NCBI RefSeq assembly: GCF_001468485.1
Contig: NZ_LODI01000002.1
Location: forward strand, 1-38,876
Reading direction: 5' to 3'
DNA: 38,876 nt
Source: Pseudoalteromonas sp. H71
Lineage (GTDB): Bacteria; Pseudomonadota; Gammaproteobacteria; Enterobacterales; Alteromonadaceae
The position numbers and the translations under genes are program-made. Position 1 is the first letter of the stretch. The number at the start of each line of letters is the position of its first letter. Below the pieces are notes generated by a model, which saw only the letters and a list, made by a program, of their open reading frames with translations, searched no databases and was not told where the DNA came from. Of this stretch, positions 29,986 through 38,870 are shown piece after piece.

Positions 29986-30825
29986 TTATGGCCACTGTGC
30001 GAGCGTTACACGGTCATTTTCACCAAGATCTTTTATCGTTTTAACATTAACAAAGGCCATCGTTTCAAAAAATTCACGTACAGCAAAACCTTGGTCATAA
30101 CCGTGCTCTATTAGAAGATAGCCACTAGATAGCAAATAGTCACGTGATTGTGTAATTATTTGTTTAATATCAGACATTCCTGAATCTTCAGCAACTAAGG
30201 CAGATAAAGGTTCAAATCGCACATCGCCTTGAGCCAAATGTTCGTCACTACTTTCTATATACGGTGGGTTGGTAACTATAAGATCAAAATATTCATTACT
30301 AAGTGAGCTAAACCAATTGCTTTGTTTAACACGCACATTACTAATTTCTAAACGCTGTTGATTACGAGTTGCAAGCGCTACAGCATCACTTACTCTATCT
30401 ACCGCTGTAATATCCCAAAGAGGCATTTCACTGCCCAATGCCAATGCAATGGCGCCCGTTCCCGTGCCTAAGTCTAGTACTTTGGCCTGCTCTGGGATCC
30501 CTAGTTCAAGCGCTACTTCAACTAAGGTTTCTGTGTCTGGGCGCGGAATTAACGTTGTTGCATTCACTTCTAAGGTTAAACTCCAAAACTCACGTTGCCC
30601 TGTAATATGCGCGACAGGCTCGCCGTTCAATCGCCTAGCGCAAAGAGTGTCAAAGGTGTGTTGTTGCTGTTCACTAAGCAACCTTTCAGGCCAAGTAAAA
30701 AGGTAACTACGAGGTTTATCAAGAACATGAAGAAGTAATACTTGTGCGTCTAATTTTGCACTATCGCTGCTTTGCACTAATAATTTAGTGCCAGCAGCGG
30801 CAGCTTGCTCAAGGGTTTGCGTCAC
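29986..30825 (-). CDS. prmC: Release factor glutamine methyltransferase PrmC
   Basis: PrmC methylates the glutamine of the GGQ motif in release factors RF1 and RF2. The 279 residues have a helical N-terminal domain for release factor binding and a SAM-binding domain with LDLGTGTGAIALAL (~117-130) and the catalytic NPPY at 186-189. Length matches E. coli PrmC (277). It starts two bases after the stop of prfA, whose product is its substrate, so they are tightly coupled. Confidence 0.97.
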   Translation of the reverse strand: MTQTLEQAAAAGTKLLVQSSDSAKLDAQVLLLHVLDKPRSYLFTWPERLLSEQQQHTFDTLCARRLNGEPVAHITGQREFWSLTLEVNATTLIPRPDTETLVEVALELGIPEQAKVLDLGTGTGAIALALGSEMPLWDITAVDRVSDAVALATRNQQRLEISNVRVKQSNWFSSLSNEYFDLIVTNPPYIESSDEHLAQGDVRFEPLSALVAEDSGMSDIKQIITQSRDYLLSSGYLLIEHGYDQGFAVREFFETMAFVNVKTIKDLGENDRVTLAQWP

Positions 30826-30827
30826 GA

Positions 30828-31913
30828 TTACTCATCGCCCATTGCAGCAAGTAAATCAGCTTGATGCTCTTGCATTAACGGATCGACAATCGCACCTAAA
30901 TCGCCAGCAACAACTTCATTTAAGCGGTATAACGTTAAATTAATACGATGATCGGTAATACGACCTTGCGGGTAATTGTAAGTACGAATACGTTCAGAAC
31001 GATCACCACTACCTACTAAATTACGGCGTTCAGACGCCTCAGCAGCATGACGCTTTTCATCTTCTGCTTGCTGTAATCGTGCAGCAAGGACTGACATCGC
31101 TTTTGCACGGTTTTTGTGCTGAGAGCGCTCATCCTGACACTCAACAACCACACCTGTAGGTAAATGCGTAATACGAATTGCAGAGTCGGTTTTGTTTACG
31201 TGCTGCCCACCCGCACCAGATGCTCTAAAAGTATCTACTTTTATATCGGCGGTGTTAATTTCAATTGCTTCAGCTTCTGGAATTTCTGCCATTACCGCCA
31301 CGGTACAGGCCGAGGTATGAACACGACCTTGCGACTCAGTTTCTGGTACACGTTGAACTCGATGAACACCAGACTCAAATTTAAGTTTACCGTAAACACC
31401 TTCACCACTAATGTTAGCAATGACTTCTTTGTAACCACCATGTTCACCTTCATTAGTGGTTACAACTTCTAATTTCCACTTTTGTGTTTCGGCAAAACGG
31501 CTATACATTCTAAATAAATCACCAGCAAAAATAGCGGCCTCATCGCCACCTGTGCCCGCACGCACCTCTAAAAATACATTGTTATTATCTTTAGGATCTT
31601 TAGGTAGCATCAACACTTGGATTTCATCTTCAAGTGTTAGTATTTGTGCTTTTGCCTCTTTGTACTCTTCTTGCGCCATTTCACGCATATCTGGGTCTGA
31701 ATCTTTTAACATTTCTTCAGCACTGGCTAGGTCATCTTTTGTTTGTTGATATGCTAAAAAAGTTTTAACAATTTCTTCAAGCTCAGAATATTCTTTTGAA
31801 AGACCACGAAAGCGATTTTGATCGCTAATAACCGATGGGTCGCTTAAAAGTGCTTGTACTTCTTCGTAGCGTTCTACTAGCGTTTCTAATTTATTATAAA
31901 CAGACTCTTTCAT
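30828..31913 (-). CDS. prfA: Peptide chain release factor 1
   Basis: RF1 recognises UAA and UAG stop codons and triggers peptide release. The 361 residues include the stop-codon reading tripeptide of the PxT type (PET, 190-192, in [16 protein letters not shown]) and the catalytic GGQ at 235-237 ([10 protein letters not shown]). The [17 protein letters not shown] segment is also typical. It starts seven bases after hemA and is followed at two bases by prmC, as in E. coli. Confidence 0.98.
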   Translation of the reverse strand: MKESVYNKLETLVERYEEVQALLSDPSVISDQNRFRGLSKEYSELEEIVKTFLAYQQTKDDLASAEEMLKDSDPDMREMAQEEYKEAKAQILTLEDEIQVLMLPKDPKDNNNVFLEVRAGTGGDEAAIFAGDLFRMYSRFAETQKWKLEVVTTNEGEHGGYKEVIANISGEGVYGKLKFESGVHRVQRVPETESQGRVHTSACTVAVMAEIPEAEAIEINTADIKVDTFRASGAGGQHVNKTDSAIRITHLPTGVVVECQDERSQHKNRAKAMSVLAARLQQAEDEKRHAAEASERRNLVGSGDRSERIRTYNYPQGRITDHRINLTLYRLNEVVAGDLGAIVDPLMQEHQADLLAAMGDE

Positions 31914-31920
31914 TTAACTG

Positions 31921-33177
31921 TTATTCCTGGTCAATACCTAACATTTTTTTCAACTGATTTAATTGAGCAACTTCACCTTTTTTAGCCGCATCTTGAATTG
32001 CACGTGTAGGCGCGTGCATTAAGCGGTTGGTTAATTTGTTGGCCAATTCTAAAATTACTTTTTCTGCATCTTTACCATTAGAAAGCTGGCTAACTGCTCT
32101 TTCTACTAATTCAGACTTAATTGTTTGAACATCATTTCGATAGTGGCGGATTAGCCCCACTGAATCGAGTGAGCGCATCCACATACAAAACTCTTTGGTG
32201 CGCTCAGTAATAATTATTTGTGCTTGCTGTGCAGCTTGTTCTCGTGCTGCCATATTTTCACTTACAATCGTTTGTAAATCATCAACCGAGTAAAGATACG
32301 CTGCATCTAAATCCCCCACTTGGCTTTCAATGTCGCGCGGTACCGCAATATCAATAAACAACATAGGCTTATTCCTTCGCTGTTTAAGCGCCTGTTCAAC
32401 AACACCTTTACCAATAATGGGTAAGGTGCTGGCCGTTGAACTTATTATAATATCGGCGTTATGCAAACGCTCTGGCAACTGCGCGAGTGCAATAACGTCT
32501 GCAGATACTTCATCGGCTAAATTGCGGGCTCGTTCAATGGTTCTGTTTGCTACGGTAATATTTTGGGGCTCGTTTTGATACAAATGCTTAGCCACAAGCT
32601 CTATTGTTTCGCCTGCACCTATTAATAGTACATTCGTTTTTTCTAGTTTACCGTAAATGTGTTTGGCTAAGTTTACCGCCGCAAATGCAACCGATACCGC
32701 ACTGGCGCCTATATTAGTTTCAGTTCGGACTTCTTTAGCAACCGAAAATGTTTTTTGAAACAAACGATCAAACGTAACACCCACTGCATCATGAGTTTTT
32801 GCACTATTATAGGCTTGCTTAATTTGCCCTAAAATCTGCGGCTCACCTAACACAAGTGAATCTAAGCCACAGGCTACACGCATTAAGTGATTAATTGCTT
32901 GATTACCCTCGTGGCAATAAATGTTCTTACTCAGTTCTTGTTCATCTAAACCGTGGAAACTGGCAAGCCATGTTAACAGTGTTTGGGAATTTTGCTGAGC
33001 AAGGCTACAATAGATTTCTGTTCGGTTACAAGTCGACACAATCACAGCTTCATTAAAGTCGGCATGCCCACTTAATTGCTGTAACGCCTCTGAAATTTGC
33101 TCAGGCGAAAAAGCCACTTTTTCACGTAGTTCTACGGAAGCGGTTTTGTGATTTATACCTAGTGCTATTATGGTCAT
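31921..33177 (-). CDS. hemA: Glutamyl-tRNA reductase HemA
   Basis: HemA reduces glutamyl-tRNA to glutamate-1-semialdehyde with NADPH, the first committed step of the C5 heme pathway. The 418 residues show the catalytic Cys50 in VSTCNRTEIYC, the LVLGEPQILGQIKQAY motif, the NADPH-binding VLLIGAGETIEL region and a C-terminal dimerisation helix. I chose the ATG at 33177, which gives the family N-terminus MTIIALGINHKTAS and puts the active-site Cys at 50 as in E. coli; an in-frame TTG at 33186 adds three residues. It is the first gene of the block and is divergent from lolB with 62 bases between starts. Confidence 0.97.
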   Translation of the reverse strand: MTIIALGINHKTASVELREKVAFSPEQISEALQQLSGHADFNEAVIVSTCNRTEIYCSLAQQNSQTLLTWLASFHGLDEQELSKNIYCHEGNQAINHLMRVACGLDSLVLGEPQILGQIKQAYNSAKTHDAVGVTFDRLFQKTFSVAKEVRTETNIGASAVSVAFAAVNLAKHIYGKLEKTNVLLIGAGETIELVAKHLYQNEPQNITVANRTIERARNLADEVSADVIALAQLPERLHNADIIISSTASTLPIIGKGVVEQALKQRRNKPMLFIDIAVPRDIESQVGDLDAAYLYSVDDLQTIVSENMAAREQAAQQAQIIITERTKEFCMWMRSLDSVGLIRHYRNDVQTIKSELVERAVSQLSNGKDAEKVILELANKLTNRLMHAPTRAIQDAAKKGEVAQLNQLKKMLGIDQE

Positions 33178-33239
33178 ATTTGCCAAATATTGCTGAGCCC
33201 TACTTTAAAGGCGGCAATTTTACCAAAAATCATCGGAAT

Positions 33240-33848
33240 ATGGAAAGTAAGGAACAACATTTGATTCGACATTATGTAATTTTAACCATAACATTTTTGT
33301 TTTTAGGCGGTTGCGCGCAACAATTATCAGATAAAACAGCTGTTTATGATAATTGGAAGGGTCAACTTACCAATCAAAAAACTTGGCGTGTGCAAGGCAA
33401 ACTTGCTTTTATCAGCCCCGATGAGCGTCAATCTGCAAACTTAAATTGGCAGCAACAAGAAAATAGCAGTAATTTAGTGCTAACTTCGTTTATTGGCACA
33501 CGTATTTTACAGCTTAAGCAATCACGCGATATTGCCGAACTTGAATTCGACGATAAAGTTTACGTCGATAGCAACGCATCAGCCCTACTAAAACGTTTAA
33601 CGGGTTTTGCATTACCTGTTAATAATGCAAGCGATTGGCTTAAAGGAACCATCGATTCACACACCTTACAGGTAGACGAGCTTGGCCGAGCCAAACAAGT
33701 ACTATGGATTGATAACGAAGGGAAACAATGGCAAATAAATTACGCTAATTATATACAAAGTGCAGGCTTTTGGTTACCCACAAAATTGACACTCAAGCAC
33801 CAAAAAATAAGAATTAAAATTCAACTTTACGACTGGCGATTTAATTAA
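33240..33848 (+). CDS. lolB: Outer membrane lipoprotein receptor LolB
   Basis: LolB accepts lipoproteins from LolA and inserts them into the outer membrane. It is itself a lipoprotein: a hydrophobic signal peptide ends in the lipobox LFLGGC with the lipidated Cys at about residue 25. The mature part has the LolB beta-barrel pattern (WRVQGKLAFISPDERQSANLNW, LTGFALPV, WLKGT). From the ATG at 33240 it has 202 residues, close to E. coli LolB (207). A TTG at 33261 with AAGGA seven bases upstream is an alternative start that would give a shorter signal peptide of about 17 residues. The frame is open back to 33162, but that part overlaps hemA. It is followed by ispE after two bases. Confidence 0.93.
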   Translation: MESKEQHLIRHYVILTITFLFLGGCAQQLSDKTAVYDNWKGQLTNQKTWRVQGKLAFISPDERQSANLNWQQQENSSNLVLTSFIGTRILQLKQSRDIAELEFDDKVYVDSNASALLKRLTGFALPVNNASDWLKGTIDSHTLQVDELGRAKQVLWIDNEGKQWQINYANYIQSAGFWLPTKLTLKHQKIRIKIQLYDWRFN

Positions 33849-33850
33849 TT

Positions 33851-34708
33851 ATGAATAGCAATACGTCTTTTTCACTCATTGCACCTGCAAAACTCAATTT
33901 ATTTTTACACATTAATGCACGCCGAGATGACGGATATCACGAATTAGAAACCTTATTTACCTTCTTAAACTTTGGCGATGAGCTCTCTTTTGAGTTGATA
34001 GATAAACCGTCAATTTCAATCGATGGTGATACTAAAGACATACCACTTGAAGATAATCTCATCTATAAAGCTGCTTTAATGTTGCAAACCCACTCTAAAA
34101 CAAAGTACGGTGTAAAAATAAATTTAATAAAACGATTGCCAATGGGAGGTGGCGTTGGAGGTGGTTCGTCTGATGCGGCAACCACACTATTAGCGCTGAA
34201 TAAATTGTGGAATATTAATTATGACATTAATGAACTTGCCCGTTTAGGATTACAGTTAGGGGCGGATGTACCTGTTTTTATACGTGGTGAAAGCGCCATA
34301 GCGCATGGCATTGGAGAAGAACTACACCGTGTAGAGCTTGAACAGAAATGGTACTGTGTTGTGCACCCAAATCAGCATGTAAGTACCGCTGAAATATTTA
34401 CCCATCCAGATTTAAAACGCGATACACCAAAAATTTTAGGAGATTGGAAAGAGCACGATTTACACAACGATTGTGAGCCTTTAGTTAAAAAGCTATGCCC
34501 CGAGGTTGAAAAAACCCTCCAGTGGTTGCTAAAATACGCCCCGTCGAAGATGACCGGAACAGGTTCATGTTGTTTTGTAGAGTTTGATACACAAACTCAG
34601 GCAAACGATGTGCTTGCAAACCTCCCCCATACTTGGCAGGGATTTGTTGCGTCAAGCGCTAATACTTCTCCTGCTCATACGGAGCTTACCGCCATATTCG
34701 ATCAATGA
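33851..34708 (+). CDS. ispE: 4-diphosphocytidyl-2-C-methyl-D-erythritol kinase IspE
   Basis: IspE phosphorylates CDP-methylerythritol in the MEP pathway of isoprenoid synthesis. The 285 residues form a GHMP kinase: the substrate segment APAKLNLFLHI at the start, the ATP-binding glycine-rich loop PMGGGVGGGSSDAA (97-110), and the C-terminal motif MTGTGSCCF. Length is close to E. coli IspE (283). It starts two bases after lolB and is followed by prs, the standard gammaproteobacterial order. Confidence 0.97.
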   Translation: MNSNTSFSLIAPAKLNLFLHINARRDDGYHELETLFTFLNFGDELSFELIDKPSISIDGDTKDIPLEDNLIYKAALMLQTHSKTKYGVKINLIKRLPMGGGVGGGSSDAATTLLALNKLWNINYDINELARLGLQLGADVPVFIRGESAIAHGIGEELHRVELEQKWYCVVHPNQHVSTAEIFTHPDLKRDTPKILGDWKEHDLHNDCEPLVKKLCPEVEKTLQWLLKYAPSKMTGTGSCCFVEFDTQTQANDVLANLPHTWQGFVASSANTSPAHTELTAIFDQ

Positions 34709-34738
34709 AGTAACGTAAAAGTAATCATAAGTTAACTT

Positions 34739-34758
34739 GCAATGCTTTTTATCATTGC
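34739..34758 (+). other. Small hairpin in the ispE-prs gap
   Basis: GCAATG (34739-34744) and CATTGC (34753-34758) form a six-base stem around an eight-base T-rich loop, 38 bases before the prs start. It may be part of the prs leader, but there is no sign that it terminates or regulates. Confidence 0.3.
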
Positions 34759-34796
34759 TTGTTAGTCCAAAATTTCAGTGCCTGAGGAACCCTACC

Positions 34797-35744
34797 GTGC
34801 CTGACATGAAGCTCTTCGCTGGTAACGCAACACCTGAGTTAGCTCAAAAAGTTGCAAAACGTTTATATATTGAATTAGGCGATGCTGTTGTTGGCCGTTT
34901 TAGCGACGGTGAGATCAGTGTTCAAATTAATGAAAATGTTCGTGGCTCGGATGTTTTTATCTTGCAATCAACCTGTGCCCCTACAAACGATAACCTTATG
35001 GAACTTATCGTTATGGTTGATGCTCTTCGTCGCGCATCTGCGGGTCGTATTACTGCCGTCATTCCTTATTTTGGTTATGCCCGCCAAGATCGTCGCGTAC
35101 GTTCAGCCCGTGTACCAATCACTGCTAAAGTTGTTGCCGATTTCTTATCGAGCGTAGGTGTAGACCGAGTACTTACGGTTGATTTACACGCAGAGCAAAT
35201 CCAAGGCTTCTTTGATGTACCAGTAGATAACGTATTTGGTAGCCCGGTATTACTTGAAGATATGAAAGAGCGTCATTTTGATGATGTTGTTATTGTTTCT
35301 CCAGATATTGGTGGTGTAGTGCGCGCACGTGCAATTGCAAAACTACTAAACGATACTGATTTGGCTATTATTGATAAACGCCGCCCACAAGCAAATGTTT
35401 CTCAAGTAATGCATATTATTGGTGATGTAGAAGGCCGTGACTGTATCATTGTCGATGACATGATTGATACTGGCGGTACTCTATGTAAAGCAGCTGAAGC
35501 TCTTAAAGAACATGGTGCTAAACGCGTATTTGCTTATGCAACTCACCCTATTTTATCAGGTAAAGCAGCTGAGAATTTACGTGATTCTGTTATTGATGAA
35601 GTTATTGTAACCGACTCGATTCCATTATCTGATGAACTTAAAGCACTTGATAAAGTAAAAGTGCTAACGCTTGCTGATATGTTGGCAGAAACTATTCGCC
35701 GTATTAGCAACGAAGAATCTATTTCAGCGATGTTTGAACACTAA
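34797..35744 (+). CDS. prs: Ribose-phosphate pyrophosphokinase Prs
   Basis: Prs makes PRPP from ribose 5-phosphate and ATP, the precursor for nucleotides, NAD, histidine and tryptophan. I chose the GTG at 34797, which gives [17 protein letters not shown] and exactly 315 residues as in E. coli, with a GAGGAA ribosome binding site just upstream. The frame is open earlier, but that part does not match the family. Conserved motifs include [26 protein letters not shown], the [12 protein letters not shown] segment and the PRPP-binding [10 protein letters not shown] strong terminator follows. Confidence 0.98.
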   Translation: MPDMKLFAGNATPELAQKVAKRLYIELGDAVVGRFSDGEISVQINENVRGSDVFILQSTCAPTNDNLMELIVMVDALRRASAGRITAVIPYFGYARQDRRVRSARVPITAKVVADFLSSVGVDRVLTVDLHAEQIQGFFDVPVDNVFGSPVLLEDMKERHFDDVVIVSPDIGGVVRARAIAKLLNDTDLAIIDKRRPQANVSQVMHIIGDVEGRDCIIVDDMIDTGGTLCKAAEALKEHGAKRVFAYATHPILSGKAAENLRDSVIDEVIVTDSIPLSDELKALDKVKVLTLADMLAETIRRISNEESISAMFEH

Positions 35745-35765
35745 ACACAGATATTTGCTGAAAAC

Positions 35766-35790
35766 AAAAGCGCCTTTTGGCGCTTTTTTT
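35766..35790 (+). terminator. Rho-independent terminator after prs
   Basis: AAAAGCGCC and GGCGCTTTT form a nine-base stem around TTTT, followed by further T residues. It lies 21 bases past the prs stop. Confidence 0.9.
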
Positions 35791-35820
35791 GTATGCTATG
35801 TATATTTTACTGAATCACAG

Positions 35821-35829
35821 TGGTATGAT
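35821..35829 (+). promoter_or_regulatory. Extended -10 promoter of rplY
   Basis: TGGTATGAT is an extended -10 element (TGn plus TATGAT at 35824-35829), followed by a GC-rich discriminator (AGCGCGCC). There is no good -35 at the usual spacing. A GC-rich discriminator is typical of promoters inhibited by ppGpp and DksA, which fits what is known for rplY in E. coli. Transcription would begin near 35836. Confidence 0.6.
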
Positions 35830-35832
35830 AGC

Positions 35833-35870
35833 GCGCCTTTTGGCTAGGGACCTTGGTCGCAAAGGCCCTA
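35833..35870 (+). promoter_or_regulatory. Structured leader of rplY mRNA
   Basis: The predicted leader begins with a small GCC-TTTT-GGC hairpin (35836-35844), followed by a nine-base-pair stem TAGGG(A)CCTT with AAGGCCCTA (35845-35854 and 35862-35870) containing one bulged A. The ribosome binding site TGGAG follows unpaired, five bases before the ATG. E. coli rplY is known to be autoregulated through its leader; this element may serve the same role. Confidence 0.5.
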
Positions 35871-35894
35871 AACTTTTAAATAATTGGAGACATC

Positions 35895-36512
35895 ATGTCT
35901 AACACAACTTATACATATGACGCTGAACTTCGCGTAGAAACTGGTACTGGTGCGAGCCGCCGCCTACGTCGCGAAGACAAAGTTCCTGCAATCCTTTACG
36001 GAGCTGACAAAGAAGCTTTATCTCTTACTTTTGCTCATAAAGATATGATCAAAGCACAAGAAGACGAAGGTTTTTACACTCATATTCTTTCACTTAACGT
36101 AGGCGGCGAGAAAGTTGAAGCTATCTTAAAAGATATTCAACGTCACCCATTCAAGCCTAAGCTTACTCACCTTGATTTCCAACGTGTAGACGCAACTCAT
36201 AAATTAACAACTAAAGTTCCTCTTCACTTTATCGGTGAAGAAATTGTAACTAAAGCTGGCGCAACTGTTGTTCACCAGTTAACTGATGTTGAAATTTCTT
36301 GTCTTCCAAAAGCACTACCAGAATTCATCGAAGTAAATGTTTCTGACTTAGTAGCTGGTGATTCAATCCACATCTCTGATTTACAACTACCAGCAGGTGT
36401 TGCATCTGTTGAATTAGGTAAAGGCGAAGGCCATGACCTTTCAGTAGTTACAATCAAAGCAAACAAAGCAGCTCCAGCTGAAGACGAAGAAGCTTCAGAC
36501 GCTGCAGAATAA
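35895..36512 (+). CDS. rplY: 50S ribosomal protein L25/general stress protein Ctc
   Basis: L25 binds 5S rRNA in the large subunit. At 205 residues this is the long (TL5/CTC) form: an N-terminal L25 domain (~5-93; RVETGTGASRRLRREDKVPAILYG) plus a C-terminal beta domain (~100-185) absent from the 94-residue E. coli protein. The tail is acidic and Ala/Glu-rich. The codon use is biased as in highly expressed genes. It has its own promoter and leader, and pth begins 18 bases downstream. Confidence 0.96.
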   Translation: MSNTTYTYDAELRVETGTGASRRLRREDKVPAILYGADKEALSLTFAHKDMIKAQEDEGFYTHILSLNVGGEKVEAILKDIQRHPFKPKLTHLDFQRVDATHKLTTKVPLHFIGEEIVTKAGATVVHQLTDVEISCLPKALPEFIEVNVSDLVAGDSIHISDLQLPAGVASVELGKGEGHDLSVVTIKANKAAPAEDEEASDAAE

Positions 36513-36530
36513 TATTTAAGGTCTCGCACC

Positions 36531-37115
36531 TTGAATTCTATTCAAATGCTTGTGGGCCTGGCTAATCCAGGCCCCGAATACGCAAATACACGCCACAATG
36601 CAGGTGCTTGGTTCATCGAGCAACTCGCAGCACGCTACAACTGTACGCTAAAACACGATCCTAAATATCACGGCTTAACTGGCAAAGTGATAATTCAAGG
36701 CCAAGAATTCAAATTATTGATCCCCACTACTTACATGAATTTAAGTGGTAAAGCGGTCAGTAGTTTAGCCAATTTTTTCAAAATCCCTGTTGAAAATATC
36801 TTAGTCGCACATGATGAGATGGATTTAGATCCCGGTGTCGCCAAATTAAAAAAAGGGGGTGGACACGGCGGTCATAATGGCCTAAAAGACATTATGGCAA
36901 AAATGGCAAATCAAAAAGATTTTATGCGTTTACGTGTTGGCATAGGTCATCCAGGACATCGTGAAATGGTTACCGGCTGGGTGCTTGGAAAAGCGCCGAA
37001 AGTTGACCAAGAAAAAATGGATGCAGCTGTAGATGAAGCAGTTCGTTGTATGGAAATACTTGCAAAAGACGGCGTGCTAAAAGCACAAAACAGACTTCAT
37101 TCGTTTAAACCCTAG
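36531..37115 (+). CDS. pth: Peptidyl-tRNA hydrolase Pth
   Basis: Pth releases tRNA from peptidyl-tRNA lost by stalled ribosomes. The 194 residues match E. coli Pth (194) with the catalytic His in TRHNAGAWF, plus [41 protein letters not shown] and [11 protein letters not shown] accept the TTG at 36531, with AAGGT eight bases upstream, because it restores the family length; an ATG at 36546 would remove five residues of the first strand. It sits between rplY and ychF, a common arrangement. Confidence 0.96.
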   Translation: MNSIQMLVGLANPGPEYANTRHNAGAWFIEQLAARYNCTLKHDPKYHGLTGKVIIQGQEFKLLIPTTYMNLSGKAVSSLANFFKIPVENILVAHDEMDLDPGVAKLKKGGGHGGHNGLKDIMAKMANQKDFMRLRVGIGHPGHREMVTGWVLGKAPKVDQEKMDAAVDEAVRCMEILAKDGVLKAQNRLHSFKP

Positions 37116-37169
37116 TAAACTTGAGTGCAAGTGCACAGTTTAAACGAATTCTAAACAAGGTATCTTACT

Positions 37170-38261
37170 ATGGGTTTTAAATGTGGCATCGTTGGCTTGC
37201 CTAACGTTGGTAAATCAACGCTTTTCAATGCACTAACTAAAGCGGGTATTGAAGCCGCTAACTTTCCTTTTTGTACCATTGAGCCTAATACAGGTGTGGT
37301 ACCTGTGCCAGATCCTCGCTTAGACGAGCTTGCTAAAATTGTAAATCCACAACGTATTCTTACTACTAGTATGGAATTTGTTGATATTGCTGGCCTTGTA
37401 AAAGGCGCATCAAAAGGTGAAGGTCTAGGTAACCAGTTCTTAGCAAACATTCGTGAAACGGATGCAATTGGCCATGTAGTTCGTTGTTTTGAAGACGAAA
37501 ACGTAATACACGTAGCCGGTACAATTGACCCTGCTGACGATATTGACGTGATCAATACTGAGTTAGTACTTGCCGATATGGACAGCGCTGAAAAAGCCAT
37601 GTTCCGTAATGCTAAAAAAGCGAAAGGCGGCGATAAAGACGCAAAAGAACAAAATGCAGCACTTGAAAAAGTAAAAGCACACCTTGATGAAGGCCTAACA
37701 CTTAGATCGTTAGAATTAACTAAAGAAGAAAAAGCGGCTATTAGCTCTGTCAACTTCTTAACTATCAAGCCAACAATGTATATTGCAAACGTAGCAGAAG
37801 ATGGTTTTGAGAATAACCCACTACTTGACCGCGTTCGCGCTATAGCTGAATCAGAGGGCGCTGTTGTAGTGCCTGTCTGTGCAGCAATCGAATCGGAGTT
37901 ATCTGAGCTTGATGATGAAGACAAACTTGAATTTATGGCCGATCTTGGTTTAGAAGAACCAGGTCTCAACCTTGTTATTCGAGGCGGCTACGAGTTACTT
38001 AAACTACAAACTTACTTCACAGCAGGCGTAAAAGAAGTGCGTGCTTGGACAATTCCTGTAGGCGCAACTGCACCACAAGCAGCGGGTAAAATTCATACCG
38101 ATTTTGAACGAGGGTTTATCCGTGCACAAACCATCGCATATGATGACTACATTAACTGTAAAGGTGAAAGTGGTGCAAAAGAAGCGGGTAAAATGCGCCA
38201 AGAAGGTAAAGAGTACATTGTTAAAGATGGCGATGTAATGAACTTCTTGTTTAACGTATAA
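37170..38261 (+). CDS. ychF: Ribosome-binding ATPase YchF (OBG-family)
   Basis: YchF is an OBG-family nucleotidase that prefers ATP and binds ribosomes. The 363 residues match the E. coli length. The P-loop GLPNVGKST is at 9-17, the G3 motif is [20 protein letters not shown] (~68-87), the G4-like motif is ANVAED instead of NKxD, and a C-terminal TGS domain (~278-361) includes [21 protein letters not shown] coiled-coil insertion (~130-190) is Lys/Ala-rich. It follows pth by 54 bases and is closed by a strong terminator. Confidence 0.98.
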   Translation: MGFKCGIVGLPNVGKSTLFNALTKAGIEAANFPFCTIEPNTGVVPVPDPRLDELAKIVNPQRILTTSMEFVDIAGLVKGASKGEGLGNQFLANIRETDAIGHVVRCFEDENVIHVAGTIDPADDIDVINTELVLADMDSAEKAMFRNAKKAKGGDKDAKEQNAALEKVKAHLDEGLTLRSLELTKEEKAAISSVNFLTIKPTMYIANVAEDGFENNPLLDRVRAIAESEGAVVVPVCAAIESELSELDDEDKLEFMADLGLEEPGLNLVIRGGYELLKLQTYFTAGVKEVRAWTIPVGATAPQAAGKIHTDFERGFIRAQTIAYDDYINCKGESGAKEAGKMRQEGKEYIVKDGDVMNFLFNV

Positions 38262-38295
38262 GATTTTATTCCCTCTATTATGGGAAATAAATTTT

Positions 38296-38323
38296 AAAGG
38301 CTCGTTTTTACGAGCCTTTTTTT
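38296..38323 (+). terminator. Rho-independent terminator after ychF
   Basis: AAAGGCTCG and CGAGCCTTT form a nine-base perfect stem around TTTTTA, followed by a run of T. It lies 35 bases past the ychF stop. Confidence 0.92.
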
Positions 38324-38513
38324 GTTTTTCAAACGTATATAAGCTGTAATCTATCAGGACAGTTTATAACGCAAGGTTAATTCTAAAAAGCCAAACCTCA
38401 TACACTTAACTTATAATAGGTGTTAAAAAAACAGCATTTATATTAAAATTTAGCCTGTTAGCTTAATTTTCCTGCAAACAAACACAGTTAAGTGTTTTTT
38501 TGCAAAAAAGGTG

Positions 38514-38542
38514 TTGACGAATTTGGGTCATGTCAGCATAAT
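38514..38542 (+). promoter_or_regulatory. Sigma-70 promoter of the tRNA cluster
   Basis: TTGACG (38514-38519) and CATAAT (38537-38542) are separated by exactly 17 bases and followed by a GC-rich discriminator (ACGCCCCGC), the usual form of a strong, growth-controlled stable RNA promoter. The predicted start is about 30 bases before the tRNA-Met gene. Confidence 0.85.
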
Positions 38543-38581
38543 ACGCCCCGCACTCAGCGATGAAGTGCTAACAAAAAAGAT

Positions 38582-38658
38582 GGCTAAGTAGCTCAGCTGG
38601 TTAGAGCACATCACTCATAATGATGGGGTCACAGGTTCAAATCCCGTCTTAGCCACCA
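38582..38658 (+). tRNA. tRNA-Met(CAT), elongator type
   Basis: The 77-base sequence folds as a cloverleaf: acceptor GGCTAAG with CTTAGCC, D arm containing AGCTCAGCTGGTTAGAGC, anticodon loop CTCATAA with anticodon CAT, T arm with GGTTCAAATCC, and an encoded CCA end. It differs from E. coli elongator tRNA-Met at only a few positions, so it is the elongator rather than the initiator; a tRNA-Ile2 identity is unlikely on this similarity. Confidence 0.95.
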
Positions 38659-38692
38659 TTTATTTTTTGTTGCTCAATGAAGAGTTTAAAAT

Positions 38693-38714
38693 AACTACCT
38701 TGTGTACGGTAGTT
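38693..38714 (+). other. Hairpin between the tRNA-Met gene and the tRNA-Leu remnant
   Basis: AACTACC and GGTAGTT form a seven-base stem around an eight-base loop, 34 bases after the tRNA-Met CCA end. It could be a processing or attenuating structure of the tRNA precursor; no T-run follows. Confidence 0.35.
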
Positions 38715-38785
38715 GCGGAATTAGCAGTTGTCTTGAATTAGACGCTGGATTTAGGTTCCAAAACAGTATTACCTGTACGCTCGAT
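38709..38785 (+). pseudogene. Decayed tRNA-Leu(TAG) copy
   Basis: GACGCTGGATTTAGGTTCCA (38741-38760) is the anticodon arm of the neighbouring intact tRNA-Leu gene, and TTGCGGAATT before it resembles its 5' part (GTGGCGGAATT). Relative to the intact gene it has an insertion in the D region, a two-base deletion before the anticodon stem, and no recognisable variable arm, T arm or CCA end. It is best read as a tandem tRNA-Leu copy that has decayed. Confidence 0.7.

Positions 38786-38870
<85 letters not shown>

Noticed and set aside
37151..37969. 272-codon open frame opposite ychF
   Set aside because: It lies wholly antisense to a clearly conserved gene, is low-complexity Ser-rich, and matches no family; it is a shadow of ychF codon use.
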